The notes under the pieces were generated by a model that ran no database searches, was not told the origin of the DNA, and worked only from the letters and a program-made list of their open reading frames with translations. From Myxococcus qinghaiensis (lineage in GTDB: Bacteria > Myxococcota > Myxococcia > Myxococcales > Myxococcaceae): a DNA stretch of 64,000 nt. The DNA is taken from the NCBI RefSeq assembly GCF_024198215.1, contig NZ_JAKCFA010000036.1, forward strand, positions 1 to 64,000, read 5' to 3'. Of this stretch, positions 25,678-35,480 are shown piece after piece (the first letter of the stretch is position 1; each line of letters opens with the position of its first letter). A program made the position numbers and the translations under genes.

Positions 25678-28218
25678 TCAGCGCAGCGTGGTGATGAACT
25701 GCCCCTCTTCGCAGAACACGCCCACCTTGCCCTCCTCGACGAAGTGCTCGGCGCGGGTCGTGAAGTTCTTCACGGTCCGCTCCTTGCCGGCAAGCAGGTT
25801 GCCCAGCCTGCCCCGCTGACGGCGGTCCTTCACCACGGAGCAGTCGGTCCAGTCGAAGTCGTCGGTGTTGCGAACCAACACGTCGCCTCCGCCAAACGGG
25901 CCGATGCCACCCGCCTTCTTCACGATTCCCTTGAGCGTCTTGGACGGGGCAATCATCGGCGGTGCGGCAACGGCCGCGGGCCCCGCTGGGTCGGGTTCTT
26001 CGTCGGGGTATGACTCTAACTCGTTGCCCTGGTTGCTTCGGGTGCCGGACTCCGGCGTCGCGATGAAGGCATTGGTCTTCATCGTCTTGGTCTTGGGGTC
26101 CAGGGTGGACATGGCGGCGATGGCCGTCCTGGCCTTTGCGTTGATCTTCAGCAGGGCCGTGGTCTTACCAGCCTTGCCATGCACGAAGGCATTCCCGAGC
26201 AAGACCCGCTTCCCGTCGCGCCTGGGAGCACTCACGACCTGGAACTTCTGCTCGGGCTGCACGTTCAGGACCTGAGCGCCGGAGACGAAGAACCCACGGC
26301 CATCCTTCTGCACGGGAAATATCCCGCCGGTGGGCGAGACATAGATGACGCCCTTCTCGGACGCGGGCGTAGGCGCCTCGACGACGGCCACCGGCTCGGG
26401 CTCGGGCTCCGGAGCCGGCTTGGGGGGAGGCTTCGCCACGGGCGGCTTGGGCTTGACCGTCTCGCGGATCGCCACCTTCTCCGGCTCCGGCTTGGGCGCC
26501 GGCTTGTCGGGGGGCGGGGAGACCGGACGCACCTCGGCGGTGGTCGGCGGAGCGGGCTTCTTGTCAGGAGGAGCTGGCGGAACCGGCTTCGTGTCCGGGT
26601 TGGGGGGCGGCGGGTTCGTGGAGACAGCAGGCGGAGGCGTGGGAGCCTCGGGGCCGCCCGGACCCTTCACGAAGTGGGCCGTCGTCACCGCCGTGCCCAC
26701 CATCAGCAGCAGCACCGTGAGCGCGATGACGAGCATCGTCGCGGTCTTCTTCCGGGAGGAAGCGGGCCGGGTGGCCACATCGCTCGCGGACTGGGAGACG
26801 GACACCGGCGCCACCGGGCCCGACGAGGCCGCCTGCGCCACCGGCCCCGACGATGACGCTTGCTGCGCCGCCGACTCCTGCACCACCACCTTGGCGGGTG
26901 ACGGGTCCACGGGCCCCGAAGAAGCAGCGCTCGCGGAGGCCGCGGCCACCATGGCCCCACCCGCGACGGCTCCAGCTCCGGTGCCGGGACGCAGGGTGGT
27001 GGCGTCATTGCCCATCGCATCGTCGGCGGACGGAACATCCCGCCGGGCCATGCCGGCCACGCGCCGCTCGCTCGTGGGAGCAGCAGCGGGAGTCTCCGTC
27101 GGCGCGCGCATCATCGTCGGCTCGAAGCCTGACGGCGCGGTGTTCTCCGGAGCGGCCTGCGGCCCCGTACCGAACGCGCCCGTGCCCGTGCCACCGGCCA
27201 GGATTGGCATCGGCGTGGGCGTGCGGTGGTGGCTCCCGGACGACGTCACCTTGGAGATGAGCTGTCGCTGCGCGGCGAAGGCCTCCGGGCACAGGGCGCG
27301 CACGAAGTGGCCCACTTCCTCGGCACCCACGGCCGCGCCGGAGCGCACCAGCTCTCCGTTGAGCGCCCGCGCCAGCTCGTCCGCGCGCGAGTAGCGGTCA
27401 TCCGGCTTGATGGCCAGCGCGCGGCGCACGACGGCGTCCAGCGTCGCATCCAGGTCACCACGCAGCCCCGTCAGCGGAGGAATGGTGGGCTGCGACATGG
27501 CCGCCATCATCTCCCCCACCGTCCCATGGGGGATGAGCGAGCGACCCGCCAGCATCTCCCACAGCACCACGGCGCACGAGTAGATGTCGCTGCGGTGGTC
27601 CAGCGCCTCCGCGCGCACCTGCTCCGGCGACATGTAGCCCAGCTTCCCCATCACCGTGGCGGGCAGGGTGTACTTGCTGCGCGCCGCGGACTTGGCCAGG
27701 CCGAAGTCGATGACCTTGACCTCGCCCTCGTACGACACCATGACGTTGTGGGGCGACACGTCGCGGTGGACGATGCCCAAGGGCGCGCCATCCGGCCCCA
27801 CCTTGCGGTGCGCGTAGCCCAGGCCCTCCGCCATGCGCTGGCCCAGGAACAGCGCCACCGGCACCGGCACCTGCGCGCCCTGCATCCGCGCCTGCTCCAG
27901 CAGGTACGCCAGGTCCACGCCGGCCACGTACTCCAGCGCCATGTAGTACGTCCCGTCCGCCTCCCCCATGTCGTACACCTGGGCGATGGACGAGTGGACC
28001 AGGTGCACCAGCACCTTGGCCTCGTGGTGGAAGCGGTCCAGGAACTGCCGGTCCTTCAGCAGCGTGGGGAGGATGGTCTTGACGATGCACGGCTTCTCGA
28101 AGCCGGCCGCGCCGCTGATTTTCGCCAGGAACACCTCGCCCATGCCGCCCTGGCCCAGGGGGTGGACGAGCTCATAGCGCCCGAGGAAACGGGAGGACTC
28201 TGTAGGTGCGGTGCTCAT
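25678..28218 (-). CDS. Membrane-anchored Ser/Thr protein kinase with Pro-rich linker
   Basis: An 846-residue eukaryotic-like kinase read from ATG 28218 (AGGAG upstream). The kinase domain covers ~14-290: GQGGMGEVF glycine loop, Lys47 in IVKTIL, HRDVSPHN with D153, and DFG at ~171-173, so all catalytic residues are present. A Gly/Ala/Ser-rich linker leads to a membrane span at ~500 (TMLVIALTVLLLMVGTAVTTA). Beyond it are ~100 residues of Pro/Lys repeats (PPPNPDTKPVPPAPPDKKP) and a beta-rich C-terminal domain (residues ~640-846). Myxobacteria encode many such kinases, which link outside signals to development or metabolism. The substrate is not evident from the neighbours. Confidence 0.94.
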   Translation of the reverse strand: MSTAPTESSRFLGRYELVHPLGQGGMGEVFLAKISGAAGFEKPCIVKTILPTLLKDRQFLDRFHHEAKVLVHLVHSSIAQVYDMGEADGTYYMALEYVAGVDLAYLLEQARMQGAQVPVPVALFLGQRMAEGLGYAHRKVGPDGAPLGIVHRDVSPHNVMVSYEGEVKVIDFGLAKSAARSKYTLPATVMGKLGYMSPEQVRAEALDHRSDIYSCAVVLWEMLAGRSLIPHGTVGEMMAAMSQPTIPPLTGLRGDLDATLDAVVRRALAIKPDDRYSRADELARALNGELVRSGAAVGAEEVGHFVRALCPEAFAAQRQLISKVTSSGSHHRTPTPMPILAGGTGTGAFGTGPQAAPENTAPSGFEPTMMRAPTETPAAAPTSERRVAGMARRDVPSADDAMGNDATTLRPGTGAGAVAGGAMVAAASASAASSGPVDPSPAKVVVQESAAQQASSSGPVAQAASSGPVAPVSVSQSASDVATRPASSRKKTATMLVIALTVLLLMVGTAVTTAHFVKGPGGPEAPTPPPAVSTNPPPPNPDTKPVPPAPPDKKPAPPTTAEVRPVSPPPDKPAPKPEPEKVAIRETVKPKPPVAKPPPKPAPEPEPEPVAVVEAPTPASEKGVIYVSPTGGIFPVQKDGRGFFVSGAQVLNVQPEQKFQVVSAPRRDGKRVLLGNAFVHGKAGKTTALLKINAKARTAIAAMSTLDPKTKTMKTNAFIATPESGTRSNQGNELESYPDEEPDPAGPAAVAAPPMIAPSKTLKGIVKKAGGIGPFGGGDVLVRNTDDFDWTDCSVVKDRRQRGRLGNLLAGKERTVKNFTTRAEHFVEEGKVGVFCEEGQFITTLR

Positions 28219-28690
28219 GGCTTCTCCTGGCAGCGAAGCACCCGGACACACACGGAATCAAGCTGTCGAGCACCCTTCTCGCGTCTGTCCGACACCGTAC
28301 GCCCCCGGAACATCCCGTCAACGGCCCCGGCCAGCATGTCAGACCGGTGGGGCACAACGGTGGGTGAAATCACCGCCTGGCAATACGGCCGAGCCCGCGC
28401 CTCGTTGATCGCCTCGGGCGCGGCAGTCCCGGGCCCATCTCCGACGAAGTGGGCGGGAGGAGCGGGTTTCGGGACAACAGCCCCCCACGCGGCCCGGGAC
28501 GACAGCCAGTTTGAGACAGGCGGGCCACACAGGATGTGAACCCGCGCACCTCCCGCCGCCGCGCGCCCGGCACGGCCGTTGCCGCCGCGAAGGGGGATGC
28601 ACTTCCTGGGGACAGATGGGGTCGACCGGCTGGAAGCCCTTCGGCCTGGCACCGCGATGTCGCCCGGGTGGTGACGGAAGGAAGTGGCTC

Positions 28691-30427
28691 ATGAAGCGCT
28701 GGGGAGTCATCGGGCTGTTGACCTTGTCGGCCTGCATGCCGGACGAGTCCTCCGAGCGGGATGCCCAGCAGAACGTCTGCCCGGGCATCACCGCGGGCAT
28801 GCTGCCAGGACAGCCCCATGGGAAGCTCGCGAACCGGGCGACGACGGACGGTGACGGACGTGAGCCGGTCATCATCCGCTACCGACGCCAGGGCGAGCTG
28901 ACGGCGGGCCGGGTTCGCCAGCTGGGCGGACAGGTGACGGCGACCTTCAAGAACGTGCCGGCGGTGGCCGCGCGCGTGACGCCCGAGGAGCGGCGCGAGC
29001 TGGAGTTGGATCCGCTGGTGGAGAGCATCGAGCCGGATGCGGAGCTGCACTCGCTGGGGCCCTCCCTGCCGTCGGCGCTGGCGCTGGCGGGAGTCCTCGC
29101 GGGCACGGGCGCCACCGCGGAGTACACGCCCGAGCTGCGCCGGGTGCAGGCGCCCGAGGTCTGGGACCGGAACTCGGACGGCGTGCTGGACCCGGGGGCG
29201 GTGACGGGCGAGGGCGTGAAGGTGTGCGTCATCGACAGCGGCATGGACCTGGACCACCCGGAGCTGCGGGACGCGGTGGTGGCGGCCCGGGACTTCCTGG
29301 ATGGGGACGACACGCCCAGCGACAGCCGCGAGGGACGGTGGGGCTCCGGCCATGGCACGCACGTGGCGGGCATCATCGCCGCGCGGCCGGGCCTGGGCGG
29401 CCAGGGCGGGCCGGTGCTGGACGAGCGCGGGCTGATGGGCGTGGCGCCCGGAGCACAGCTCATCATCGCGCGGGTGTTGGATTTGGAAGGCCGCACCCAC
29501 ATGAGCCTCGTCATGAAGGCGCTGGAGTACTGCATGGCCGAGGGCGCGAAGGTGACCTCGCTGTCGCTGGGAGGCGGCCTGGCCTCGCTCACCACGCAGG
29601 ACTCGTTCAAGGCGGCGCTGGACGGCGGGATGCTGGTGGTGGCGGCGGCCGGCAATGAGGCGCAGGGCCTGGTGTCCTATCCAGCCTCGGACCCGTCCGT
29701 GCTCGCGGTGGGCGCGCTGGACAACCAGGACAAGCGCGCGGTGTTCTCCTCCTATGGAGAGGACCTGGCGCTGATGGCCCCGGGCGTGGACGTGCTGTCC
29801 ACCTTCCCGCAGGGACGGGGCTCGCTCTCCGCGCTGGAGGTGGGAGGCAACCGGCCCACGTCGCGCTCGCTGCTGTATGCGCCCACCGGGGACACCGGGG
29901 GCTCGCTGGTGGACTGCGGTGACGGCAAGGGGCTGGACTCGTGCGGCGAGGACAGCACCTGCCGCGGCTTCGTCGCCTACGTGCACCCGAGCCCCTACGT
30001 GCGGCCCGACAAGGCCATCGTCAACGTGATGATGCAGGGCGCTCGCGCGGTCATCTTCGCCAGCGAGCTGATGGAAGGCGGCGCGGAAATCCTCTCGGTG
30101 CCGCAGCAAGGACACTGGGTGCCCGCCGTCACCATCACCCAGGCGGCCAGCACGCTGATGGAGCGGCAGATGGGCGCCACCGCGAAGCTCAGCCTGCATC
30201 CGGCGGACTACGCGTACATGTCCGGCACCTCCATGGCCACGCCGTATGTCAGCGGTGTCGCCGCGCTCCTGTTCAGCGCGCGTCCCAACGCCACGCCCGC
30301 CGAGGTGAAGGCGGCGCTCCTGAGCAGCGCGAAGGACCTGGGCGCCGGCGGCTTCGACGAGCAGTACGGCCACGGGATGGTGCAGGCCCGGCGGGCGCTG
30401 GAGGCGCTCATCGGCCCGCTGCCCTGA
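28691..30427 (+). CDS. Subtilisin-like (S8) serine protease lipoprotein with PA-like insert
   Basis: A 578-residue protein from ATG 28691 (GGAAGGAAG upstream) with a lipoprotein signal (MKRWGVIGLLTLSACMPD). A propeptide-like region (residues ~55-125, IIRYRRQGELTAGRVRQLGGQVTATFKN) precedes the catalytic domain. The triad is complete: D182 (VIDSGMDLDHPEL), H221 (GHGTHVAGI) and S514 (SGTSMATPYVSG). Between His and Ser sits an insert with three Cys and VDCGDGKGL...RAVIFASE, the pattern of a protease-associated domain. A lipid-anchored, outward-facing protease is inferred. The 472 bp before this gene hold nothing recognisable. Confidence 0.93.
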   Translation: MKRWGVIGLLTLSACMPDESSERDAQQNVCPGITAGMLPGQPHGKLANRATTDGDGREPVIIRYRRQGELTAGRVRQLGGQVTATFKNVPAVAARVTPEERRELELDPLVESIEPDAELHSLGPSLPSALALAGVLAGTGATAEYTPELRRVQAPEVWDRNSDGVLDPGAVTGEGVKVCVIDSGMDLDHPELRDAVVAARDFLDGDDTPSDSREGRWGSGHGTHVAGIIAARPGLGGQGGPVLDERGLMGVAPGAQLIIARVLDLEGRTHMSLVMKALEYCMAEGAKVTSLSLGGGLASLTTQDSFKAALDGGMLVVAAAGNEAQGLVSYPASDPSVLAVGALDNQDKRAVFSSYGEDLALMAPGVDVLSTFPQGRGSLSALEVGGNRPTSRSLLYAPTGDTGGSLVDCGDGKGLDSCGEDSTCRGFVAYVHPSPYVRPDKAIVNVMMQGARAVIFASELMEGGAEILSVPQQGHWVPAVTITQAASTLMERQMGATAKLSLHPADYAYMSGTSMATPYVSGVAALLFSARPNATPAEVKAALLSSAKDLGAGGFDEQYGHGMVQARRALEALIGPLP

Positions 30428-30594
30428 GTCTTTGAGCGTGCCCGCCCCACCCTCCGGGGTGGGAAGGACAACAGAGCGACGTGTCCACCGCCCCGCCGAG
30501 AAGAGGACGGGCGGAGGGCATGGCCCCCGGGAACATTGCCGGGATGGACCGCGGACTCCACGTTGCCTTCCGGACGCTCGGAAAGGAGTCCGAC

Positions 30595-31287
30595 ATGAAG
30601 GCATTCGTGCGTATCGCGGGATGTGTGGCGGCGCTGTGGGGATGCGCCGTGGGAGCCCAGGAGGACTACCGGCCCAGCGCGGAGCGGGCCCCCGGCAACC
30701 TGGAGCCGGTACAAGTCGAGGAGTCCAAGAAGAAGTCCTCATCGAAGCACGCCGACACCGGCCTGTACGCGCAGCTCGGCGGAGGCGCGGAGGGTTACAC
30801 CGGGCAGCTGGCGCCGCGGCTCGACGCGGGGTTCACGTACGGCGCCGCCATCGGCTACCGGCCCATGGACTTCCTGGCGGTGGAGCTGGGCTACAACGGC
30901 AGCGTCAACAACGTGGACGTCGACGGGAACGGGCGGGCGGGCGGTCTGGGCGATGGCCCGGACGTGGCACGCAACGGCGGCCAGGCGCTCGTCATCGGCA
31001 ACTTCACCGACACGCGGCTCCAGCCCTACGCGGTGACGGGCCTGGGCATCGACGACTACAACATCCGCCACGACGTGGTGGGCCGTCAGTTCGGCTTCCA
31101 GGACGACACCAGCGGCTACGTGCCGGCGGGCCTGGGCCTGCGCTACCAGATTGGCAAGCTCATCACCGCCGACGCACGCGTCAGCTACAACTTCCTCTTC
31201 GACCAGGACTTCGCGCCCACCTCCGCGACGCCCAACGCCCTGGACGGCCGCTACATGGGGATGCTCCAGCTGGGCGGCACCTACTAG
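30595..31287 (+). CDS. Outer-membrane beta-barrel protein
   Basis: A 230-residue protein from ATG 30595 (GAAAGGAG upstream). It has a signal peptide (FVRIAGCVAALWGCAVGAQ), a Lys-rich stretch, then alternating strands such as GLYAQLGGGAEGYTG, LDAGFTYGAAIGYRPMDFLAVELGYNGS, LQPYAVTGLGIDDYN, YVPAGLGLRYQIGKLITADARVSYNF and MGMLQLGGTY. The aromatic-belt spacing and size fit an eight-stranded OmpA/OmpW-type barrel ending, as is usual, in an aromatic residue (Tyr). It follows the protease gene by 168 bp and may be independent. The specific role is unknown. Confidence 0.88.
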   Translation: MKAFVRIAGCVAALWGCAVGAQEDYRPSAERAPGNLEPVQVEESKKKSSSKHADTGLYAQLGGGAEGYTGQLAPRLDAGFTYGAAIGYRPMDFLAVELGYNGSVNNVDVDGNGRAGGLGDGPDVARNGGQALVIGNFTDTRLQPYAVTGLGIDDYNIRHDVVGRQFGFQDDTSGYVPAGLGLRYQIGKLITADARVSYNFLFDQDFAPTSATPNALDGRYMGMLQLGGTY

Positions 31288-31305
31288 CAGGCGGCACGAC
31301 GTGAA

Positions 31306-31342
31306 GAAGCGTCCGGACCCGATGCGGGCGTCCGGACGCTTC
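31306..31342. terminator. Bidirectional hairpin between convergent genes
   Basis: A perfect 13-bp stem (gaagcgtccggac / gtccggacgcttc) with an 11-base loop lies between the barrel gene (+) and the DUF2267 gene (-). It lacks a clear T run on either side, but its position and strength suggest termination of both. Confidence 0.6.
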
Positions 31343-31372
31343 ATTCGTCCCACGAACGGACACGGCCTCGAC

Positions 31373-31831
31373 TCAGGAAGGCCGGTCGATGCCCAGGCGC
31401 GACGCGGACCACGTGCCCTGGAGCCAGCGGGGCAGCTGGCTCTCGATTTTGTCCGCCTCCTGCTCCGTCACCTGCTCGCGCAGCGCCGCGAAGACGCCGT
31501 GCAGCACCAGGCGCACGTTCTCCGGCTCGGCGTTCAGGTGGTTGGCCACCTGGAGGTAGAAGTCGTCCCGGTCCACCTTCCCGCGCGTGCCGTCCGGGTG
31601 GCGAGGGCACGCATCCACCAGTCCCCTCAGGTCCTCGGGGAGCTGCTCGCGCAGCTGCCGCATCAGCCCGTCGGACAAGAGCTCCGCCAGCCCGCAGAAC
31701 ACCGCCTCCGCCGCCTGCTCCGCCACGAAGTCCGGGAGCTGCGCGGATACCGCGTCCATGAAGGACTTCCGGTCCGTGCCCACCCCCAGCCCCGACCACG
31801 ACTGCGTCGCATCCTGTTTCTGAATCGACAT
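31373..31831 (-). CDS. DUF2267 domain-containing protein
   Basis: A 152-residue soluble protein from ATG 31831 (GAGGAG upstream). The body fits DUF2267, an all-helical domain: FMDAVSAQLPDFVAEQAAEAVFCGLAELLSDGLMRQLREQLPEDLRGLV, followed by DRDDFYLQVANHLNAEPENVRLVLHGVFAALREQVTEQEADKIESQLPRWLQGTW. The QLP/LREQLPEDL repeats are family features. The biochemical function of the family is unknown. The 411 bp on its 5' side, up to the divergent lipoprotein gene at 32243, contain no recognisable gene. Confidence 0.88.
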   Translation of the reverse strand: MSIQKQDATQSWSGLGVGTDRKSFMDAVSAQLPDFVAEQAAEAVFCGLAELLSDGLMRQLREQLPEDLRGLVDACPRHPDGTRGKVDRDDFYLQVANHLNAEPENVRLVLHGVFAALREQVTEQEADKIESQLPRWLQGTWSASRLGIDRPS

Positions 31832-32242
31832 GCGCGTCTCCTCTCGCGCTTTCACCGTGGGGGCGCGACGAGTGTCCGGCAGCAGGCGACAGGCCTGATT
31901 CCCGGCCGCACGCTCCGCGTCAGGGCTTGCATCCCCGCATTCCCACACATGGGATTCCCGTTCGCTCCTGGGACGTCCCAGCAGCCCTGCGCAGCGCGGT
32001 ATGTCTGCCTTTGATTCGACCGATGAACTGGACTCATGGCACCCCACTCCAAGTCGTGGATATCGGCGACAAGGCGTCCGGAACCGCACGGAACTCCAGG
32101 AGATTTGCAGAAAACCCGGCACTTTCAGCGGGCGGGGAATGGGTGGAATGAAATCCCGTCGCAATTGTAGTGAGCGCGCGACGTAGGTCGCCTGTGCGGC
32201 AGTCGAGCCGCCTTCTCTTTCCCCCAAGAAGTGAGGATTTTC

Positions 32243-32653
32243 ATGTATCGCATCGCCGTTGCCGCCCTGATTCTTGCCGCCACTGGTTGTGCCACCACGG
32301 GCGCTGGGAGCCGCGAGGGCAACGCCACCGTCGCCGGTGTCATCAAGCTGCCGGAGAGCGGGCTCGCGCAGGCGGGCAACCCGTGTGACCAGCTCCGCGT
32401 CATCGTCGCTCACGCCGCCAGGCCCTCGGAGGCCCTGGGCCACGCCATGGTGAAGTCCAGCCGTGGCAACCGCTGCTCGTTCACCATCTCCGGCGTGCCG
32501 AGCAACACCGACCTTCAAATCAGCGCGGCCGCGGAGTCCGGCCTGAAGTGCGACAACGGGTCCGCGCCCGCCATCACTCCGGAGCCGTCCACCATCAAGA
32601 TGGTGAACTACGGCACCGGCACGAAGGACTTCACGGTGAGCTGCGGCGCCTGA
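32243..32653 (+). CDS. Small lipoprotein of unknown function
   Basis: A 136-residue protein from ATG 32243; GAGG lies eight bases upstream, and the GTG at 32231 overlaps that site and is rejected. A lipoprotein signal (MYRIAVAALILAATGCATTG) precedes a single beta-rich domain (NATVAGVIKLPESG, DQLRVIVAHAARPSEALGHAMVKSSRGNRCSFTISGVPSNTDLQIS), which reads like a carboxypeptidase-regulatory-type Ig-like fold. Four Cys remain in the mature chain after the lipidated one and may pair. It has no recognised partner. Confidence 0.82.
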   Translation: MYRIAVAALILAATGCATTGAGSREGNATVAGVIKLPESGLAQAGNPCDQLRVIVAHAARPSEALGHAMVKSSRGNRCSFTISGVPSNTDLQISAAAESGLKCDNGSAPAITPEPSTIKMVNYGTGTKDFTVSCGA

Positions 32654-32848
32654 AGTCGAAGTCGAAGTCAATGTCACGTCCCCCTTCGCTCATGTCCGGA
32701 GCGGAGGGGCCGGGCAGCCCCAGGACGTCCAGGAATTCCGGATTGATTCGCGCACAGAGGGGCGCGAAGCTCTCGGCAGACCGCCCGCGGGGCGGCACGA
32801 GGTACCGGAGTGGACCGGGCCGCGAAGGATGCGAAGAAGGACGACCCG

Positions 32849-34012
32849 GTGAAGATTCCAAGCAGTTGGCGCGCCGCCACGCTTGCCCTGAGCCTGGGCG
32901 GGCTGGGGCTGGCGTGCGAGTCGGAAGAGCCCTTTCCCACCCTCGACGAGTTGGACCAGCTTCGCAGCCTGCACTCGCTGTCGAGCCACCCGCGCCTGGA
33001 CGCCACCAACAAGGTGGACGGCCTGCCGGTGGCCCAGGAGCTGGGGCATGACTTGTTCCGGGACACGGGCCTGTCCCGCTGCGGCACGGTGTCCTGCGAG
33101 AGCTGCCACTCCGGTGACGGCCGCACGGTGGAGACGGCGACGGCCGAGGGCTGTGGCGGCCAGCGCACGGAGCGCAACCCGCCCACGGTGCTGAACGTGC
33201 GGCACAACCGCTGGTTCATGTGGGACGGGCGGGCGGACTCGCTCTGGTCCCAAGCGATTCTGCCGCTGACGAATCCGGTGGAGATGGACTCGGACGCGGA
33301 AGTCGTGCGGGCGCGGCTGGTGGCGGAGGAGTCCTACCGGACGCGCTACCAGACGCTCTTCGGCGTGGAGCCCTCGGGCGTGGCCGCGCCGGTGCTGATG
33401 GCCAACGTGGGCAAGGTGATGGCGGCGTACGAGCGGGTGCTGATGCAGGTGGACGCGCCCTTCGACACGGACGTGAAGCGCTTCATCGCCGCGGTGGAGG
33501 CCGGCACGGCGGAGAGCGACCCGGCGTTCCTGGGGCTGAAGACCTTCGTGCGCAAGGGCCAGTGCATCGTCTGCCACAAGGGCCCCTCGCTGACGGACGA
33601 GCTGTTCCACAACGTGGGCCTGGAGGACCGGGGGCCGGGCGCGGGGGGACAGTGGGCGGTGCTCCCCCAGCTGCTGGACTGGGAGTTCAACGCGGCGGGC
33701 AGGCACAGCGACGACCCGAACGGCACGGACGCGATGCGGCTGCGCACGCTGCGCACGCAGGCGAAGCAGGAGGAGCTGGACGGCGCGTTCCGCACGCCGT
33801 CGCTGCGCAACGTGGCGCTGACGGCGCCGTACATGCACACGGGCGCGCAGGCCACGCTGGAGGAGGTCGTCGACTTCTACAACGACGGCGGCAACCCGGA
33901 CGGCACCTTCACCGGCAAGCGCACCGTCACCATCGTCCCGCTGGAGCTGACGGACGCGGAGAAGCGCGCGCTGGTGGAGCTCTTGAAGTCGCTGACGGGC
34001 ACGCCGCGCTGA
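32849..34012 (+). CDS. Di-haem cytochrome c peroxidase / MauG-family lipoprotein
   Basis: A 387-residue protein read from GTG 32849, where a lipoprotein signal begins (MKIPSSWRAATLALSLGGLGLAC); a GTG at 32810 is possible. Two haem c attachment motifs are present: CESCH in the N-terminal half and CIVCH in the C-terminal half. Other family features are ELGHDLFRDTGLSRCGTVSCESCH, NPPTVLNVRHNRWFMWDGRADSLWSQAILPLTNPVEM, FRTPSLRNVALTAPYMHTG with the conserved Met/His, and EVVDFYNDGG. These enzymes reduce H2O2 or oxidise proteins and cofactors in the periplasm. This one should be lipid-anchored. It has no electron-donor cytochrome next door. Confidence 0.93.
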   Translation: MKIPSSWRAATLALSLGGLGLACESEEPFPTLDELDQLRSLHSLSSHPRLDATNKVDGLPVAQELGHDLFRDTGLSRCGTVSCESCHSGDGRTVETATAEGCGGQRTERNPPTVLNVRHNRWFMWDGRADSLWSQAILPLTNPVEMDSDAEVVRARLVAEESYRTRYQTLFGVEPSGVAAPVLMANVGKVMAAYERVLMQVDAPFDTDVKRFIAAVEAGTAESDPAFLGLKTFVRKGQCIVCHKGPSLTDELFHNVGLEDRGPGAGGQWAVLPQLLDWEFNAAGRHSDDPNGTDAMRLRTLRTQAKQEELDGAFRTPSLRNVALTAPYMHTGAQATLEEVVDFYNDGGNPDGTFTGKRTVTIVPLELTDAEKRALVELLKSLTGTPR

Positions 34013-34023
34013 TTCACCCACTC

Positions 34024-34058
34024 CGGGCTCCCGCGTCCTTGTAGAGGGCGGGAGCCCG
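34024..34058. terminator. Bidirectional hairpin between the peroxidase and M24 peptidase genes
   Basis: An 11-bp perfect stem (cgggctcccgc / gcgggagcccg) with a 13-base loop lies between two convergent genes, starting 12 bp after the peroxidase stop codon. No T tract is present. Confidence 0.6.
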
Positions 34059-34067
34059 CGAGCCGCT

Positions 34068-35480
34068 TCAGCGCACCAGGTGGAACTCCGTCTGGCGCTT
34101 CCAGGCCCAGTGCACGCGCCCCTCCGCGTCGATGGTGATGTCCTCTTCCTGGGCAGAGCGCACGCGCTGGTTGTTCCACTCGGGCACGAGGCTCGTCGCC
34201 TGGAGCTCAATCGAGTACCACATGTTCGCCATGACCTTGTGGTCGCCGTTGCCGGGCACGCCCTCCTGCCGGTCCCACAGGCCCACCATGGCGCCCGCGC
34301 CGTGGCCGTGCAGGCCAATGGGGTGCGAGTAGATGGTGCCGTCGATGCCCTCCGACGCCATGCGCTGACGGGAGCTCTTGAGGACCTCGTTGCCGGTGCG
34401 GCCGGGGCGCAGCTCCTCGAAGACGATGTCCTGCAGGCGGTTGGACGTCTTGAGCGCGGCCTTCAGGCCGGCGGGTACGTCCTTCTCACCCTCGCGCAGC
34501 ACGTAGCCCATGTGCTGGGTGTCGGTGTTGAGCCGCAGGGCGGTGACGCCGTAGTCGCAGTGGAGCACGTCGCCGCGCTGGATGACGGGGTCCTCGCCGA
34601 GCTGCTCCTCGGTGGCGCCCTGACGCTGCACGTCCACGGACGGCTGGAACCAGGTGTCCAGGCCCAGGTCCGCCAGGCGCTGGCGCATCCACCACTCCAC
34701 ATCGGAGATGCGGGTGACGCCGGGGGTGATGACCTGGTTGGAGAAGGCCGTCTCGATGATGTTCCAGGCGAGCTTCGTCTCGTCCTCGTAGAAGCGCACC
34801 TCGTCGGGGATGCGCCACGCGAGCAGGTCCACGGGCAGGCCTTCCGCGGGCTTGAAGCGCCTCACCCAGTCGGGGCCGAGCGCCTGGGCCATGCCCTCGT
34901 ACTCGCCATGGGAGAGGCCGTCGGCGAAGGCGAACGTGCGGGAGACGTCGAGCGCGATGCTCTTGGGCTGGCGCTCCTCCAGCACCTGCTTGAGCACCAG
35001 CCACTGGTCCGGGCCCCACAGCTCCGCCTGGCGCAGGCCCTCTCCGCCGTGGTTCACCTGCTGCTGGGCGCGACGCGGAACATAGACGCCGCCCTGCGGT
35101 CCACCGCCGAGGGCCAGGCGCTCCACGCCCTTCTCCGGGCCCAGGTCATGGAACACGTAGATGGTGCGACGGCGCGCGGCGAACGTGGTGGGTGACACGA
35201 GCGCCTTGAAGACGGGGTCCTCGTTGTACTCGCGCATGGGGACGACCCACAGCTCGATGCCGTACTTGCGCATGAGCTGGGGGAGCGCCGTGTCCATGCG
35301 CTCGCGCAGCCAGGCCTGCTGACGCTCGGCCTGCTCACGCAGGGTGCCGAAGGGACGCTCCGGCACGGAGTCCTTCGCTGTCGCTGTCGCTGCGGCGGTG
35401 GCGTCCGGAGCTTGTGAGGAGACGGAGGCACATGCGGTGCTCAGCATGAGCGGTGCGAGGAGGCGGAGGCGGGTTCGCAT
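34068..35480 (-). CDS. Peptidase M24 (Xaa-Pro aminopeptidase-like) lipoprotein
   Basis: A 470-residue protein from ATG 35480 with a lipoprotein signal (LLAPLMLSTACAS). An N-terminal creatinase-like domain (ELWVVPMREYNEDPVFKALVSP) is followed by the pita-bread domain. Metal-ligand positions can be followed as Asp/Asp in GDVLHCDYGVTALRLNTDTQH, His in HPIGLHGHGAG, Glu in YSIELQ and Glu in SAQEEDITI. A secreted or lipid-anchored aminopeptidase acting on X-Pro or a related dipeptide bond is expected. One ligand region (CDYG) has Cys beside the metal Asp, which does not exclude activity. Its neighbours give no pathway context. Confidence 0.9.
   Translation of the reverse strand: MRTRLRLLAPLMLSTACASVSSQAPDATAAATATAKDSVPERPFGTLREQAERQQAWLRERMDTALPQLMRKYGIELWVVPMREYNEDPVFKALVSPTTFAARRRTIYVFHDLGPEKGVERLALGGGPQGGVYVPRRAQQQVNHGGEGLRQAELWGPDQWLVLKQVLEERQPKSIALDVSRTFAFADGLSHGEYEGMAQALGPDWVRRFKPAEGLPVDLLAWRIPDEVRFYEDETKLAWNIIETAFSNQVITPGVTRISDVEWWMRQRLADLGLDTWFQPSVDVQRQGATEEQLGEDPVIQRGDVLHCDYGVTALRLNTDTQHMGYVLREGEKDVPAGLKAALKTSNRLQDIVFEELRPGRTGNEVLKSSRQRMASEGIDGTIYSHPIGLHGHGAGAMVGLWDRQEGVPGNGDHKVMANMWYSIELQATSLVPEWNNQRVRSAQEEDITIDAEGRVHWAWKRQTEFHLVR

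Noticed and set aside
28219..28690. Possible gene in the 472-bp spacer before the subtilisin-like gene
   Set aside because: Only Arg/Pro-rich shadow frames; no start with a ribosome-binding site.
31832..32677. Upstream extension of the DUF2267 gene to 434 residues
   Set aside because: The ATG at 31831 has GAGGAG before it and the family starts there; the extension crosses the divergent lipoprotein gene.
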